A DNA stretch of 64,000 bases from Pseudorasbora parva (lineage: Eukaryota > Chordata > Actinopteri > Cypriniformes > Gobionidae), in contig NC_090174.1 in the NCBI RefSeq assembly GCF_024679245.1, forward strand, positions 47,951,974-48,015,973, written 5' to 3'. Within the stretch, counting starts at the first letter, position 1; every line of letters starts with the position of its first letter. Under the pieces are notes generated by a model that saw only the letters and a program-made list of their open reading frames with translations, searched no databases and was not told where the DNA came from. Below are positions 44,260 through 56,339 of the stretch, piece by piece. A program made the translations under genes and the position numbers.

Positions 44260-44830
44260 GGGGACATGGGTCCTCTGGATAACATGTCCGGACCCTGATT
44301 CAGAATACCTGGCACGTAAGCCGCCCTTAGGGAGCTCAGATTGTGCTCTGCCCATAAAAGGAGATGCTAGCCATGCACGGTTCTTATGCCGTAAGTCTTG
44401 AGTCTATGACAATGACTGTACTGATAAGCCTGCCCCTCGAAGGCGAATCTCAAGAATGGCCTGTAGTGGGGGTGGGGGGTTATCGTAACGTGAAGTATGC
44501 GTTTTTCAGATCTATTGAGAAAACCCAATCCCCGGGGCGAATGTGCGCGAGGATTTGTTTCACCGTCAGCACCTTGAAACGAGCGTGTCATAAGTGCTTT
44601 GTTCAGATGCCTGGAAAATGGGCCTGAGACCGCCACCCATTTTCGGCATGAGGAATTAGCGACAGTAAAAACCTGACTCGCTAGCGTCGGGTGTACTGTT
44701 TTCGCCGCTCTCTCCTTTAACAGTCTCAATGCCTCAGCGAGAAGCACGTGACTGACACTGCTTCTTACAGAGGGCTCGACCACGGCTTGAATCGCGGGGT
44801 CTGCGAGCAAAACTGTAGCGAGAACCTCGT
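44260..44830 (-). pseudogene. DIRS reverse transcriptase/RNase H, internally deleted
   Basis: Readable on the minus strand: TVKQILAHIRPGDWVFSIDL followed by KNAYF near 44570-44500, with the first RT catalytic Asp; then PFLRFAFEGQAYQYS near 44455-44415. The YLDD-type core is missing, and the sequence jumps to NLSSLRAAYVPGILNQGPDM followed by LSRG near 44340-44265, the end of the RNase H domain. The gene lacks its catalytic centre and has frameshifts. Confidence 0.82.
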
Positions 44831-44852
44831 TTTATATGTTCAACACCCAATA

Positions 44853-45261
44853 TTATATACCAGGAATGGCCTGCCAGGCCTGGGCTCGTAAAGCCAGGGG
44901 TTGAATTAGATTCGGGGGCTGGCCGCTTAGTAATAGGGGCCTGTTAGCCGGGTTGCTTGTGCTGTAACACTGCTTGTAACACTGTGGGGATAGTGTTAGT
45001 TTTGGCGGTGCAGGCTTTGCAGTGGGCGCACGCCTCACATTTATATTGTGTGTGCGAGAGTGAACTTTGTGAAAAGTGCTTGGGTGCAGGAGTGCAGACT
45101 GTAAAGTGGGCACATTTCCTACATAGAAAGCTCTTTTGTGTGTAGTGTAAACAATGTGCAGTGGCGCACAACCTACGTAGAATACCCACGGTGCAAACCA
45201 GTGAGCAAATCCACAGGGGTAAACGCACACAGCATAGTGTGCAGACGAGCGTGTTTAACAC
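44853..45261 (-). pseudogene. DIRS gag-like region with cysteine-rich segments
   Basis: The minus strand reads NLIQPLALRAQAWQAIPG near 44905-44855, the typical fish DIRS sequence just before the RT. Upstream are repeated Cys clusters (CRKCAHFTVC, CEACAHCKAC) in another frame. These may be a degenerate zinc-binding region; the assignment rests mainly on position. Confidence 0.5.
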
Positions 45262-45829
45262 AGGCTAGTTGACTGCAATATTTCATCTCCAGTCACTTAA
45301 CTTAAGGGAACTGGGAGAATGTAAGGAAGTGCGGGTGGTATCTGAGCCATTCCACAATGCCGTTATGCTCTAGTCTAGACTGAAAGCGCGCATGCAGACA
45401 AGCGTGTTTGACCACAGGCTAGTTGACTGCAATAAGGCTAGTTGACTTTATATGGTGTAATCCGGCCGCGGCGGGATTTATTTGTGATTTTGTGAGGCTG
45501 AATTAACAGTGCTTATGTAGGGGTGCACACTGTGTAGTGGACACTTTGTCTACAGTGTAAAAACCTTTCCAGCCGCCTGAATAAAGGGGACTGGAAGTGA
45601 TAGAGTGAAAAAAAAAAAGGGCTTAGCTTGGCAGCCATTTTCCGACGCCCTTATGCTCTGACAGTGAGCGCGTGCTATGACGTAAGCCGCGCTCTAGTCA
45701 GCAACGCGCTGTGGAAGGGGCGCGCGCTATCATGACAAGGCAGCCATTACAACTTCCTTGGCAGTAAGCGCGCGCTGCAGCGACATTGTTCTTGACATAC
45801 CCAACAGCCCGAGCTCGCTCGTCTAACTT

Positions 45830-47160
45830 ACTCTAGTATTCTCTGTCCGCAGCGCTTCAGCACGGCGGCGGTAGAATGAGCACGGCGAGAGCTTCGGCTC
45901 GAGTTTGTTTATTCACTCTAGTATTCTCTGTCCGCGGCGCTTCTAGCACGGCGAGAGCTTCGGCTCGAGTTTGTTTATTCACTCTAGTATTCTCTGTCCG
46001 CGGCGATAGAGCGACAGGACGAGAGAATTGGAAGCGTGAGGTAAAACTCTGTCCGCGGCGCTTCTAGCACGGCGAGAGCTTCGGCTCGAGTTAGTTAATT
46101 AACTCTAGTATTCTCTGTCCGCGGCGATAGAGCGACAGGACGAGAGAATTGGAAGCGTGAGGTAAAACTCTGTCCGCGGCGCTTCTAGCACGGCGAGAGC
46201 TTCGGCTCGAGTTTGTTTATTCACTCTAGTATTCTCTGTCCGCGGCGATAGAGCGACAGGACGAGAGAATTGGAAGCGTGAGGTAAAACTCTGTCCGCGG
46301 CGCTTCTAGCACGGCGAGAGCTTCGGCTCGAGTTTGTTTATTCACTCTAGTATTCTCTGTCCGCGGCGATAGAGCGACAGGACGAGAGAATTGGAAGCGT
46401 GAGGTAAAACTCTGTCCGCGGCGCTTCTAGCACGGCGAGAGCTTCGGCTCGAGTTAGTTAATTAACTCTAGTATTCTCTGTCCGCGGCGATAGAGCGACA
46501 GGACGAGAGAATTGGAAGCGTGAGGTAAAACTCTGTCCGCGGCGCTTCTAGCACGGCGAGAGCTTCGGCTCGAGTTTGTTTATTCACTCTAGTATTCTCT
46601 GTCCGCGGCGATAGAGCGACAGGACGAGAGAATTGGAAGCGTGAGGTAAAACTCTGTCCGCGGCGCTTCTAGCACGGCGAGAGCTTCGGCTCGAGTTTGT
46701 TTATTCACTCTAGTATTCTCTGTCCGCGGCGATAGAGCGACAGGACGAGAGAATTGGAAGCGTGAGGTAAAACTCTGTCCGCGGCGCTTCTAGCACGGCG
46801 AGAGCTTCGGCTCGAGTTTGTTTATTCACTCTAGTATTCTCTGTCCGCGGCGATAGAGCGACAGGACGAGAGAATTGGAAGCGTGAGGTAAAACTCTGTC
46901 CGCGGCGCTTCTAGCACGGCGAGAGCTTCGGCTCGAGTTAGTTAATTCACTCTAGTATTCTCTGTCCGCGGCGATAGAGCGACAGGACGAGAGAATTGGA
47001 AGCGTGAGGTAAAACTCTGTCCGCGGCGCTTCTAGCACGGCGAGAGCTTCGGCTCGAGTTTGTTTATTCACTCTAGTATTCTCTGTCCGCGGCGATAGAG
47101 CGACAGGACGAGAGAATTGGAAGCGTGAGGTAAAACTCTGTCTGTCCGCGGCGCCTCCTC
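45830..47160. repeat. 121-bp minisatellite, about ten units, inside the DIRS element
   Basis: The marker GTAAAAC recurs at 46041, 46162, 46283, 46404, 46525, 46646, 46767, 46888, 47009 and 47130, exactly 121 bases each time. Each unit is a dimer of two half-units starting CTCTGTCCGCGGCG (about 66 and 55 bases). Most units carry GTTTGTTTATTCAC; those near 46085, 46450 and 46935 carry GTTAGTTAATT variants. Since 121 is not a multiple of three, the array is not coding. Diverged half-units continue to about 47430. Confidence 0.95.
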
Positions 47161-47698
47161 AGCGCGACGGTATAGTGACGAGAGCTTCGGCTCGAGTTCG
47201 CCTATTCACTCAAGTATTCTCTGTCCGCGGCTGTAGCGCGACGGAATGAGAGAAGAGTGGGAACAACTCTGTGGCAGCGGCGGAAGAAGAGCCGCGGCGG
47301 CGGCAGAGTGAAGAGAGCTTCGGCTTGAGTGTGCTCATGTCCTCTAACATTCTCTCTTTCCGCGGCGCTATTCAGCGCGACGGGACGAGAGCAGAGGGAG
47401 AGTGAGAAGAGCTCCGTCTTTCCGCGGCGCTTAACGACGCGGCGGAACGAGAGAGTCCTCGAGTAGAACAAGCCTGTAAGCTCTAGAAGTGGCGTTGCAG
47501 CGGCAACACACACACAAACACATATAACACTCAACATAGACACAGTTTAAAGGATATATAACGCCGGATGGCGTAGCTGGAACGGCAGAGAAGGCGGAGA
47601 GGGAGTCCGTCGTCCTCAGCTGCAGGTTCCGCTGGTGCCTTTTCAACGGCGGTGCTTCTTCCGGAGACCAGCGAAGGTATCGCTGAAGGAGATAAAAT
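47161..47698. other. GC-rich DIRS 5' region with diverged minisatellite half-units
   Basis: CCGCGGCGC motifs recur at irregular spacing between 47145 and 47430, with GAGAGCTTCGGCTCGAGT still present once near 47180. Beyond that the sequence runs into the inverted terminal repeat. Confidence 0.6.
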
Positions 47699-47988
47699 CT
47701 GACACCTATGGCGAATTAGGGTCTTATATAGCCTCCTGTATGCAAATATAAGCACCTTTTTCGGCGGGCTTCTGGAACGCCCCCCATTGGTTCGTTCCTC
47801 TCAGCCGCCTCACCATAGGTTCCTGCAGTTGCCGCAGCCCGGCCAATTAGAGCGCTCCTCGCGCTGGGCTATGACCGTGCAGCTCACTGCGCTTTACATA
47901 GATACCTTTATTAAAAGTTTTGCTTCACATTCTCGAGAAAAGGAGTTTTTCCCATACGTAATACGAGGAACCTCTCTCGAAAGGGAAC
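47699..47988. repeat. DIRS inverted terminal repeat, right (element 5' end)
   Basis: Matches the left repeat inverted. The outermost 40 bases (47949-47988) are complementary to 42697-42736. It contains a TATAAG-like motif on the minus strand near the inner part, possibly a promoter. Confidence 0.93.
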
Positions 47989-49040
47989 ACAGATTACACT
48001 CACAGCACATGCAGTGATGGAGCGCGCAGCATTTTAAACACAACCGCTCAGTCAGCTCTCGTGAACAGTGTGCTTTGCTTGACTATTTATTTTCGAGCTT
48101 ATTTATATTTTTCGATATATATTTCTCATGTCTGTGAGAAGTAGCCTATGCTGAGTTTTGGTTTATTTATGAGACCGCTCCAGTTCATGTGCAACACAAA
48201 TGATCACTCCGTCACGGTTTGTCTGCTATATTATTTATTAAAGCTTATTTATTAAATTCAGGCAAATGATGAAACATTTATTAAAATTAAGATACAATTT
48301 ATACAAAGCTTTCTACAAAACAAAATTAATGAAGTGGTCAAAATCATTTCCGACCAGATGTCTTTGACACATATTGCACATCTGTGCACGTTTCATAATC
48401 AATATAGCCTAGATGAAATTTAAAAATAACATTATAATATTTAAGCATAACTATAAAAAAATAAATTGTTTGGCTAAAAAAGTAGCCTAGTCTTCTGCTC
48501 CTTTCCTGTCAGCGTCGATAAAATATTTGCACAGCGAGGACGTTCATTTGGGGAAGTTGCCTCGAGTATAGTTGGTGCTGCAGATAGTAATGCCATAATA
48601 TTAACAGTATTGGCAACGATATGCATCTGTTCATTCATTTTTGTCAAAGTTACCCACTGAATTGACAACACACTGACGTCAGACGCACGTCCGCTAACAA
48701 ACCAACTCATGTTAAGATGCAGCCCACATAGATGATGACGACAGGACGCCAGTGCGTCATGTAAAGTTCTTTAGTGCGCTGGCAAAACTGCAATGTGAAA
48801 GCAAACCAAAACTAACCAAATGCATACAATGTATCAAAACACAAACTTTGGTTCGGACCTTGGTGTGGACTTTCAGGTGTGAGTAGGCTTACACTACCAG
48901 GTACGCTCGTCAGACGTTGCATACTTATCTTGAACTCTGAGAAGGCACTTTCAACAGGCTATCGGCCTGAACTTTAATTCACAAAGTTTGCTTCAGAAGG
49001 TCTTTATTAACCTCCCAGAGCAGTGTGGAGGACGTTATTT

Positions 49041-49090
<50 letters not shown>

Positions 49091-49091
49091 T
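49041..49091. repeat. (GACA)n microsatellite
   Basis: About 12 GACA units. Confidence 0.95.
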
Positions 49092-49204
49092 ATGCATTTT
49101 TATGGACTTCAAAAAAAGAGCAACAATTCCTGCCATTATAAAGCTTGAAATAGCCAGGGACTTTTTAATAGAACTCGACATTTATTAATCTGAAAGAAGA
49201 ATGT

Positions 49205-49279
49205 CATATACACCTAGGATGACTTGAGGGTGAGTAAATCATGGGCTAATTTAAATTTTTGGGTGAACTAACCCTTTAA
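49205..49279. mobile_element. Right end of a TTAA foldback element
   Basis: Ends TTTTTGGGTGAACTAACCCT then TTAA at 49276-49279, with TTGAGGGTGAGTAAATCATG upstream. The left half is absent. Confidence 0.65.
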
Positions 49280-50745
49280 GCAAACAGAGTTTGCAGCATG
49301 CACATTATACTTATACTAACATGTTGGTTGTTGACATATTAGGAAATTCACAATTGTAACTACATTGAATGGTTGTGACTAATCAAAGTGCAACTTGACA
49401 GACAACAAAAAACTGAAACACTAAAGCTCTGTCTGCATTAATTACTCAGTGTATGCTTGGCAAGACGTACGCCTATATTAACTCCAAATCCCCAAAGATG
49501 CAATCAGTTTCACAAAGGAAAAGATAACAATAACTACACTCAACATCCCACTTTCTGACTAACACAAAACATGACATGTTGCATCACTCCAGCACACAAT
49601 AGCCGTCTTCACACTTACATGAGTCATAAAAATCGACCTAGACTATCCAACTGACTGTTAAGACGGTTACATAATGCCATAAAACATCCATTTATAAAAA
49701 TAAGTGTCCCCTGCATATTTCACCACATAATCTGGCCATAATCGACAGCAGAAAGGCTCAACATTGTTGTCAGCGCATATATGCTGAAAAATCTTATTCA
49801 GAAAGACACTGACTGGAATGAAAATGTCCCCTAAAAAAGGCAACAATGGGAGTCTAAGACCGCCGGAGAATAGGAAAGTCTAATTGTGTGAATTCATTGC
49901 CAAACAGCATAACTCACAGCAGGATGATAGAGCTGCATTCTGAATTGAATTACAAAATATAATGCATGAGAAATGTTCCACAGCACAAAGTGAGGGATAA
50001 AATAATTAGTATCAAAACAAATCTTCGACTGCCGACCGGAACATGGATTTGTTGGGAAAACAAATAGCAAAATGTTTCAAACATACAGCATGAGTAAACC
50101 GTGACCGTTTTTGCAAAGTGCACCTTTATTTAGTTCAATGCATAATTTTTCACACAAAAAAGTAACATTTGAAACATTTCATAATGACACTCTTATTGCA
50201 GGACACAACAGTAAGGATGGAAACCATGACAAATCTCTGCAACAGGTCAAGCACAGTTCAAGGAAAGTGTCATAATGGTCTCTTTAACTACAAAAGAAGT
50301 GTCATTTACCAATTTAATTTGGTTTGATGTCAAAGAATCAGCCTTGTTAAACCTCTCCAGCTTCCCCTGCACAAACCACAATGGATTTGCTAAGGGAACT
50401 GACATTGATGCTGTCCGTGAAACGCACCGTCACAATACAGCACAATTCCTACAACAAACAAACCAAGGCGCAGCTGGGATTTCTTTGAACTACACTAGAA
50501 AATGTTTTACCTCACTTTGTGCTTTTGTCAGCAAAATAAGAACAGAAGTTACAAGACGTTTCTACAAAACTTTCTTTAAAACAAAAAAAATAAAAATGAT
50601 AATGATAATAAAAATAAATAAAAAAAATCAGATGACAAAGATTGACATTATACACATTTGCCTTACAATACCTTACTTTATTTATGGCTATTGTAGACCT
50701 GAAGAGTATACACAATTACTCAACATTACAACATGAAAACTGTAG

Positions 50746-50862
50746 GGTTGCAAAGGGGCAGAACATTTACAGCAAATTTCCTGAAACTTTCCAAATACTT
50801 CCAAAAAAAAAATCCTGGAAATTTTCCAAAACTCCTAAGTTTCTGGAAACTTTGCAACCATA
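50746..50862. mobile_element. Small foldback repeat, GGTTGCAAAG family, copy 2
   Basis: Starts GGTTGCAAAGGGGCAG and ends with the inverse CTTTGCAACC. The interior is built of AAATTTCC- and GGAAAC-type repeats as in the 26933-27050 copy. Confidence 0.55.
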
Positions 50863-52367
50863 ACCTTGTCATTTATGGTGAAAAAACAAAAGCAAGTAAA
50901 ATGTTGGCTTTGGAAGTACAAACTTTAAATGTCCATATAATTTATGGCAAAAAAAAAAATAGTACATTATCTTCTCTCGGAAAAGGACATGGCAGATTCT
51001 CTTAATTTTATCTGTATTGTAAATATGATTTTTCTTTGTGTTACATTTAGTTTTGGTGAATATCATTAGAATTTAAAGTAAAACACAGATTTTGGTAGTG
51101 CAAGTGACCGTTGAATGAAATATACAATTCTAAGTTACAAAATATATAGGCACCAATAAGGCATCCTGTAATTCTTGACACATTGCTGGTTTATTGTTTA
51201 CAGTACATTTTGAGCAACCAGATTTGCCCTTTTTTGCTGTAAATATAACAGCAATTTTTACAGTAGAACAAACCTATAACCAAAAGAAAAATATAAATGG
51301 ATAACACATTCTGCACCATCTGTGCTATGTATATAAGACACATGATTTGAGGTATAATTTATTGTGAAGAGGTGTACTATTACTTTAAGCGATTAGACTC
51401 AGCAAATGTAATTATTACTTATTATTTTCAAATTTACAAGCAAACCTACAGCCAAATGAATCCAGACCATAAACTGATCTGTGTTTATGTACACTCCAGG
51501 TGCATCCAACAATGCTTTTCTTCAATAGTGTACAACTCCGTCCTTGTATGGGTCATCATTAGCACAGGAATGCAAAAAAAATAATCTACCAGAAGTAGCC
51601 AAGCAACCCTGGCAAAGACTTTGAGAATTTATTGCAACGAGAAAACAAAATGTGGATAACACGTAGAGTAAAATAATGCAAAACTACATTACTTTGCCAT
51701 GCTTGTCTCTTGGCCTATACAGTTTAAGGTTAGAAATTGTACCCTGGGCACTAATGCATTAAACTCCAGACAATGTCCAGAAAGATGGTGGACAGTTTTC
51801 CAAGGAATGTTGCAATGAGAACAATGAGGTAGGAAGGCATGCTATCACATTCCTCACCCATTAAAATCGACACAAAATAATACCACAAAGAACCGAGGAT
51901 GGAATTTACACGGTCACACCAGCCATGTTAGTAGGCTGCCTACATGAACAAAAGTGGTTACAGATGGCCAGAAGTGTTGTCATCCAAAACAAGCTGTGGT
52001 AAAAACAAGTTTGTTGGTCTAGGATTCTCAGCCACACAGTATTAAGAAAACAAGGGTCAGACTAAGATATTTGACCATAATCTCCTACAAGATGAATACA
52101 GGTTTGCAAGGTGGGCTACGGGTCAAAACTAGGCTACATGGTTTCCTCTCTTGTGTCTGAAGACAGTAATTGGCTGTTGGCCCACACTACAGTTTTATTT
52201 ATTTATTCTGTATTTTTTTAAACAGCATTTGTTTATGATAGAAATGTTTGATTATTAAACATCTTTACTGTCACTTGTGATCGGTTTAATGCAGTCTGCT
52301 GAATAGAAGTATACATTTAAAAAAGATTATTCACTGACCCAAACTTTTCAAAAGGTAACATATAGAG
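50863..52367. other. Upstream region without recognised features
   Basis: AT-rich. No inverted repeats, splice-bounded coding segment or recognisable ORF. Confidence 0.5.
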
Positions 52368-52414
52368 TAGGGCTGGGCGATATGGCCACAAAAAAAAAAT
52401 CCCAGATTTTTGGC

Positions 52415-52465
<51 letters not shown>

Positions 52466-52500
52466 GATTTACGATATCGATTTAAAAATCGATAAATTTT
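52368..52500. mobile_element. hAT-type end with long poly-A insertion
   Basis: Begins TAGGGCTGGGCGATATGGCC, followed by an A-rich run (52415-52463) and ATCGATTTACGATATCGATT. This is a standard fish hAT end. The body may continue rightwards, but the boundary is unclear. Confidence 0.6.
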
Positions 52501-53452
52501 TCCCCTCCTACTTAAAATCAATCTGCATGACAAAGAAATTGTTCAAAACAAGTTTTAACTTTATTTTGTTTAGGTAAAATATTTGCGGCTTGGTAGAGTG
52601 CCTACCTGGGGTGCAAAACTTTCAGCATGTGAATAACCCAGACCATTCCACAGTATAAATGGGGACCATATTTTTTCTAATATACAGTATACATATCAAA
52701 GGTTTATTAATTGATATGCAGATCAAATGAACTTTCATTAACAACAGTAATGTGCAAAAAAGTATAGGGAAAATTTAAATGTTATGCTATTTAATAATAT
52801 GCTAATGTTATTATTAAATATAGATTACCATTGTTCTTCAATATTCTCACACTGAACTGAGCGACAGCTTCAGTTATTATAAAATGAGCTCTTTACTTGC
52901 TTTCTGTGTAATTTAGTTTTTCATGAGCATACTTTTCTCCATATATTAGGGAGTGGAAATGGCTAATAAATCAATACGTGCTCTTCTGCTGGTTATAGTG
53001 GTGGGCACTGCATATCTTTTTTTAATAAAAAATGCTTGTTTGCCACAAAATGGATTAAACATTTAAAAAAAAAAGAACTAAAATACTATTTCTTTCACAA
53101 GACCCCTTTAAACTTTTAGTATTACAAACCATCACATTAAAAATAGCATATTTTGGATATTTAGAGCTTTGAAGTGCTGGAAATAAGTGCAGTACGTGTA
53201 CAAATAAGTGTAGCCTACGAAACCATTGGAAAGTGCTTGAATTTCAATCTCAAAAGGTTGTACGAATCCTAAGATAAATAATGACAACAACATTAAATCC
53301 ATGTGGTTTTACTACAGTAAATCATGGTGAATGTTAGTGATTTGTGACTGAAACCCCTGACCTTCGCTCATGTAGTCTCCACGTCAGCTCTGTTTGATCT
53401 GATATCTGTGGTTCATAACAGAATTCTGCGCCAAACGCTTCCACTAGATCAC

Positions 53453-53515
53453 TGTAGCGATGTTATTAACTCATTAACATCGTTAATGTTATTAACGATG
53501 TTATTAACTATTAAT
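53453..53515. repeat. TTATTAACGATG short tandem and palindrome
   Basis: CATCGTTAATGTTATTAACGATG can form a hairpin, and ATGTTATTAAC is repeated three times. It sits in a CpG-richer stretch (53380-53660) that may belong to the hAT-like element. Confidence 0.6.
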
Positions 53516-53888
53516 GTGGTGAATTGAAACGCTCTCTCACTGGATCTCCAGCGCTGTGTATCGCGTCTGTCACGAGATCGGCCTGTGTATGAGCTCGCGC
53601 TGAATTCGTTGTCCGAGCAGCTCAAATGAGCGCAGTTCCGTTCAGACTTCAAACACACTTTGCAGCGGGGTATTGTTAATAGTTCTGTGAAAAACTGAAC
53701 CAATGACACTGGATGTTGTTGTTAGACGCTATCCTTGTTGTTTGTGTATCTCTGTGGCACTGGCAAACGCGCAGGGGAGGGCTGAGCCATTACTGGAGCC
53801 CAGAGGGAGCGTCAGCGGATTTTAAAGAAAAAAAAAGATTTTCATTCACAAAAATCGACATGAAACTACAAACTCGAATTAATCATAA

Positions 53889-53985
53889 TAAAGAACAGTT
53901 CACCAAAAATTTTATATTTATAATTTACTCACCTTCATGTTGTTCCAAACTTGTATGATTTTCCGTATTAAACAAAGTGACTTTT
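53889..53985. mobile_element. Left part of a degenerate TTAA foldback element
   Basis: CAGTTCACCAAAAATTTTAT, then TTTACTCACCTTCATGTTGT and TCCAAACTTGTATGATTTTC match the left arm of the AGGGTTAGTTCACCC family. No right end close by. Confidence 0.6.
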
Positions 53986-54794
53986 TTAATATCTTATTGA
54001 AGTCAAAGTGAAAAGAAATTAAATTATTCTTTTAAGAAAGTAGGAGGTGCCAGTCGAATATGCCATACAGACATGCAGGCAGTCAAATAAGCATGCTTGA
54101 CTAAGAGAGAGAGAGGAGGGTGAAAAAAGATAATTGCATGTCAGGTTTGTTTTTTAACGCGTGCACTAATAAGAGATGGAAAGGCCTGACAAGAACTATA
54201 GAGACTGCAAGCCAATTCCTATGATCCAATCATTTCCTGTTGGATAAAGTCAAGTTTCAAAAGTAGAACATTGGCGGTGGGACGCCTGCTTATGGGAAGT
54301 CAGGAGTGTGACAAAATAATTACTTTTGAAAATCCTGAGCTGGAAACCAACTAACTACCAGGAGCAAGACACTAAATGATGCATAGATCCCTGACCGCAA
54401 ACTTAGTCCAGCTACCGTCTCCCTGCGAACAGATGTTCGAAAAGATGCTGAGATGCTTGAATGAAAACTATTCGCTGTTATGCTGTTAGTATATCACCTA
54501 AAGATGATCTTGATCATTTAACCATCAAGAGAGGAAGAGGCCGACTCTCACTTGACAAAAGAGTTCTGAGCAATGAATCAGAGTGATACCGCCTCCACAG
54601 CCATCTGAGGCGATTCCTTCACTTCCTGAACTCGGCAGTGCACAAAGGAAGCCTTGTAACGCAGTACTGTGGCATCACTGGTCTGCCGGATTCATAGTGA
54701 AACAGAGAGTGAAGGCTGGGGAAGCCTTATCCAAACGCTGATCAGAGAACATGTGTGCTTTTCCTTTTTCAAAGTAAAGTGTGATCTTGATCGT

Positions 54795-54998
54795 ACACTG
54801 TCAGAAAAAAGGTACATTGCTGTCACTGGGGCGGTACCCTAAGGTTCAAAACCGAAAAGGTATAATATATACCATTAAGGTACTAATTCCCACTCTTAAA
54901 GTACTGATATGTAACTTTTAAGGTACTAATATGTACCATTTAGGGTTGATGAAGGTACAAAGATGTACCTTTTCACTTTTGTACCTTAGGGTAAAGGT
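54795..54998. mobile_element. GGTACC-rich fish MITE
   Basis: Starts ACACTGTCAGAAAAAAGGTA, continues CACTGGGGCGGTACCCTAAG, and has internal repeats of AAGGTACTAATATGTACC. It is a common teleost short repeat; the right boundary is approximate. Confidence 0.6.
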
Positions 54999-55775
54999 CT
55001 TCACGGGGCACCCGTACGGTTCAGGTCTATAATTTAAATGGTCAGCCGGGTTCAGGTCAGGTCCTAATCTATAACTTCGGATCCTGGGTCTGTTTAACGT
55101 TGTAGCCTATGTAATACGTTGATAAGGACTCGGAGAACACCTGGCCGTGATAGTCAGCATTGCTTGTGTGTTTTGTGTAACTTGCAAATAGCTTAATTAG
55201 GATAAGAATGTATGAGCCGGGAGATAAGGTTTAGAAATATAAAAAAAATACCACAAGCTCTCTTTCTCTTGCGCTCTCTCAACAGGTTAGAAAGCGGGCT
55301 GATTTAATGCATGCGCACAGGAATAATGTACTCAACAATATATTTCAAATCAGCAACAAGACCTCAGGTGAACTGTCACATAAATGTTTTCTGTGACAAT
55401 CAAATTGCGTAAAAAAGTTAATATTTCAGGTTGCTCCAGATACCGCGCAAGTGCAGTCTGAAGCGCGTTTATATGGCAACCCAAACTTCTGCTGTGACTA
55501 AAAATAAGATTTTAAAGTTTTGGTAGTCATACTCGGCTCACAGAGATTAGGGCAAGTAAATAATGCTAACATCAGTGGCCATGGCACTGAATGAGCAATC
55601 GTTATTAGTTCAAAAGGGCAAACAGTCAAAGTTATTATATGCAAGTTAACTAGAGTTGAAATGCAAATCTGCAAAGACGCATAAATCGGTCACCGTGACA
55701 TAAAGTGGACTTTTACAGCTGAAATGATGAGTGAATTAAGTTAAGCATGCTTGGAACAAGAGAGGACTATTGTGG

Positions 55776-56033
55776 TGGGATATTTCATTTCTCACCCTTG
55801 AACCTGTATTAATTTCTTTCTTCTGCTGAACACAAAAGATTATATTATGAAGAATGTGAGTAATCAAACAGTTGATGGACCCCACTGACTTCCATAGTAT
55901 TTTGGAACTATGTCAACTGTTTGATTACGCACATACTTCAAACCATCTACTTTTGCTCATCAGAAGAAAGTTTATGCAAGTTTGAAACATCTTGAGGATG
56001 AGTATATTATTTTTTGGGTGAACAATCCCTTTG
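55776..56033. mobile_element. Degenerate TTAA foldback element
   Basis: Inverted arms share TTTCTTTCTTCTGCTGA and GTCAACTGTTTGATTAC-type sequence. The right end reads TTTTTGGGTGAACAATCCCT. Termini no longer show TTAA. Confidence 0.65.
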
Positions 56034-56339
56034 ACAAACACTTGCTTAACCAACACAAAATAGGTTTCATAGCTTGGCTTTACACTGAATATAGGGAATA
56101 TGTTGACTGGTAAACCCAGCCTGATCTGCCGGCGATTTGATTTTGCCCTACAACTCCATCTGGAAACCTTCATTTCTACTGCTTTGTTACACTTTTGCAG
56201 GAACCAATCACAGACTGGCTTATCCACCTGGTGCGCTACTGGCAGGTTTAACACGATGACAGATTTAAAAAAAAAAAAGAGATGTGTCATTGCCTGTTGA
56301 TCATGCCTCTTGTGCAGTGGAAAATACAGAGCAGACTCC

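Larger units (their letters stand above)
42278..47988 (-). mobile_element. DIRS-type tyrosine-recombinase retrotransposon
   Basis: 5.7 kb. It has inverted terminal repeats (42278-42590 and 47699-47988), an internal complementary region (42641-42736), and, in minus-strand order, a minisatellite-bearing 5' region, gag-like relic, RT/RNase H relic and tyrosine recombinase relic. That order is the DIRS layout. The flanking trinucleotide AAC occurs at 42275-42277 and as the last three bases 47986-47988, with no other target duplication, as expected for recombinase-mediated insertion of a circle. Reading frames are broken, but the terminal and internal repeats are nearly unchanged, so the copy looks fairly young or was mobilised in trans. 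Confidence 0.92.
40828..48895. mobile_element. Older DNA transposon split by two later insertions
   Basis: The left end GTGCTTTCACCTGGTTTGGT and the right end near 48860-48895, containing TCACACCTGAAAGTCC when inverted, look like decayed inverted repeats of the fish family with GGTGCTTTCACACCTG ends. The body is interrupted by the TTA element at 40863-42055 and the DIRS-like element at 42278-47988. A 78-codon ORF at 48710-48474 (minus) is not recognised. Confidence 0.4.
48900..50743. other. Upstream region, mostly unique-looking
   Basis: Contains the GACA microsatellite (49041-49091) and a TTAA element fragment (49205-49279). A 153-codon ORF at 50275-50736 has no recognisable domain and runs into low-complexity Lys/Ile sequence. 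Confidence 0.5.

Noticed and set aside
45830..47160. Regular repeat array resembling a CRISPR
   Set aside because: Units are contiguous 121-base tandem repeats with no unique spacers, in eukaryotic DNA inside a retrotransposon.
42278..47988. Endogenous retrovirus or LTR retrotransposon interpretation
   Set aside because: Termini are inverted rather than direct repeats, there is an internal complementary region, and the integrase position is taken by a tyrosine recombinase; this is DIRS-type.
50275..50736. 153-codon ORF
   Set aside because: Longest plus-strand ORF after the transposase, but without recognisable domain, with low-complexity Lys/Ile sequence in its second half and no repeat or splice context supporting it.
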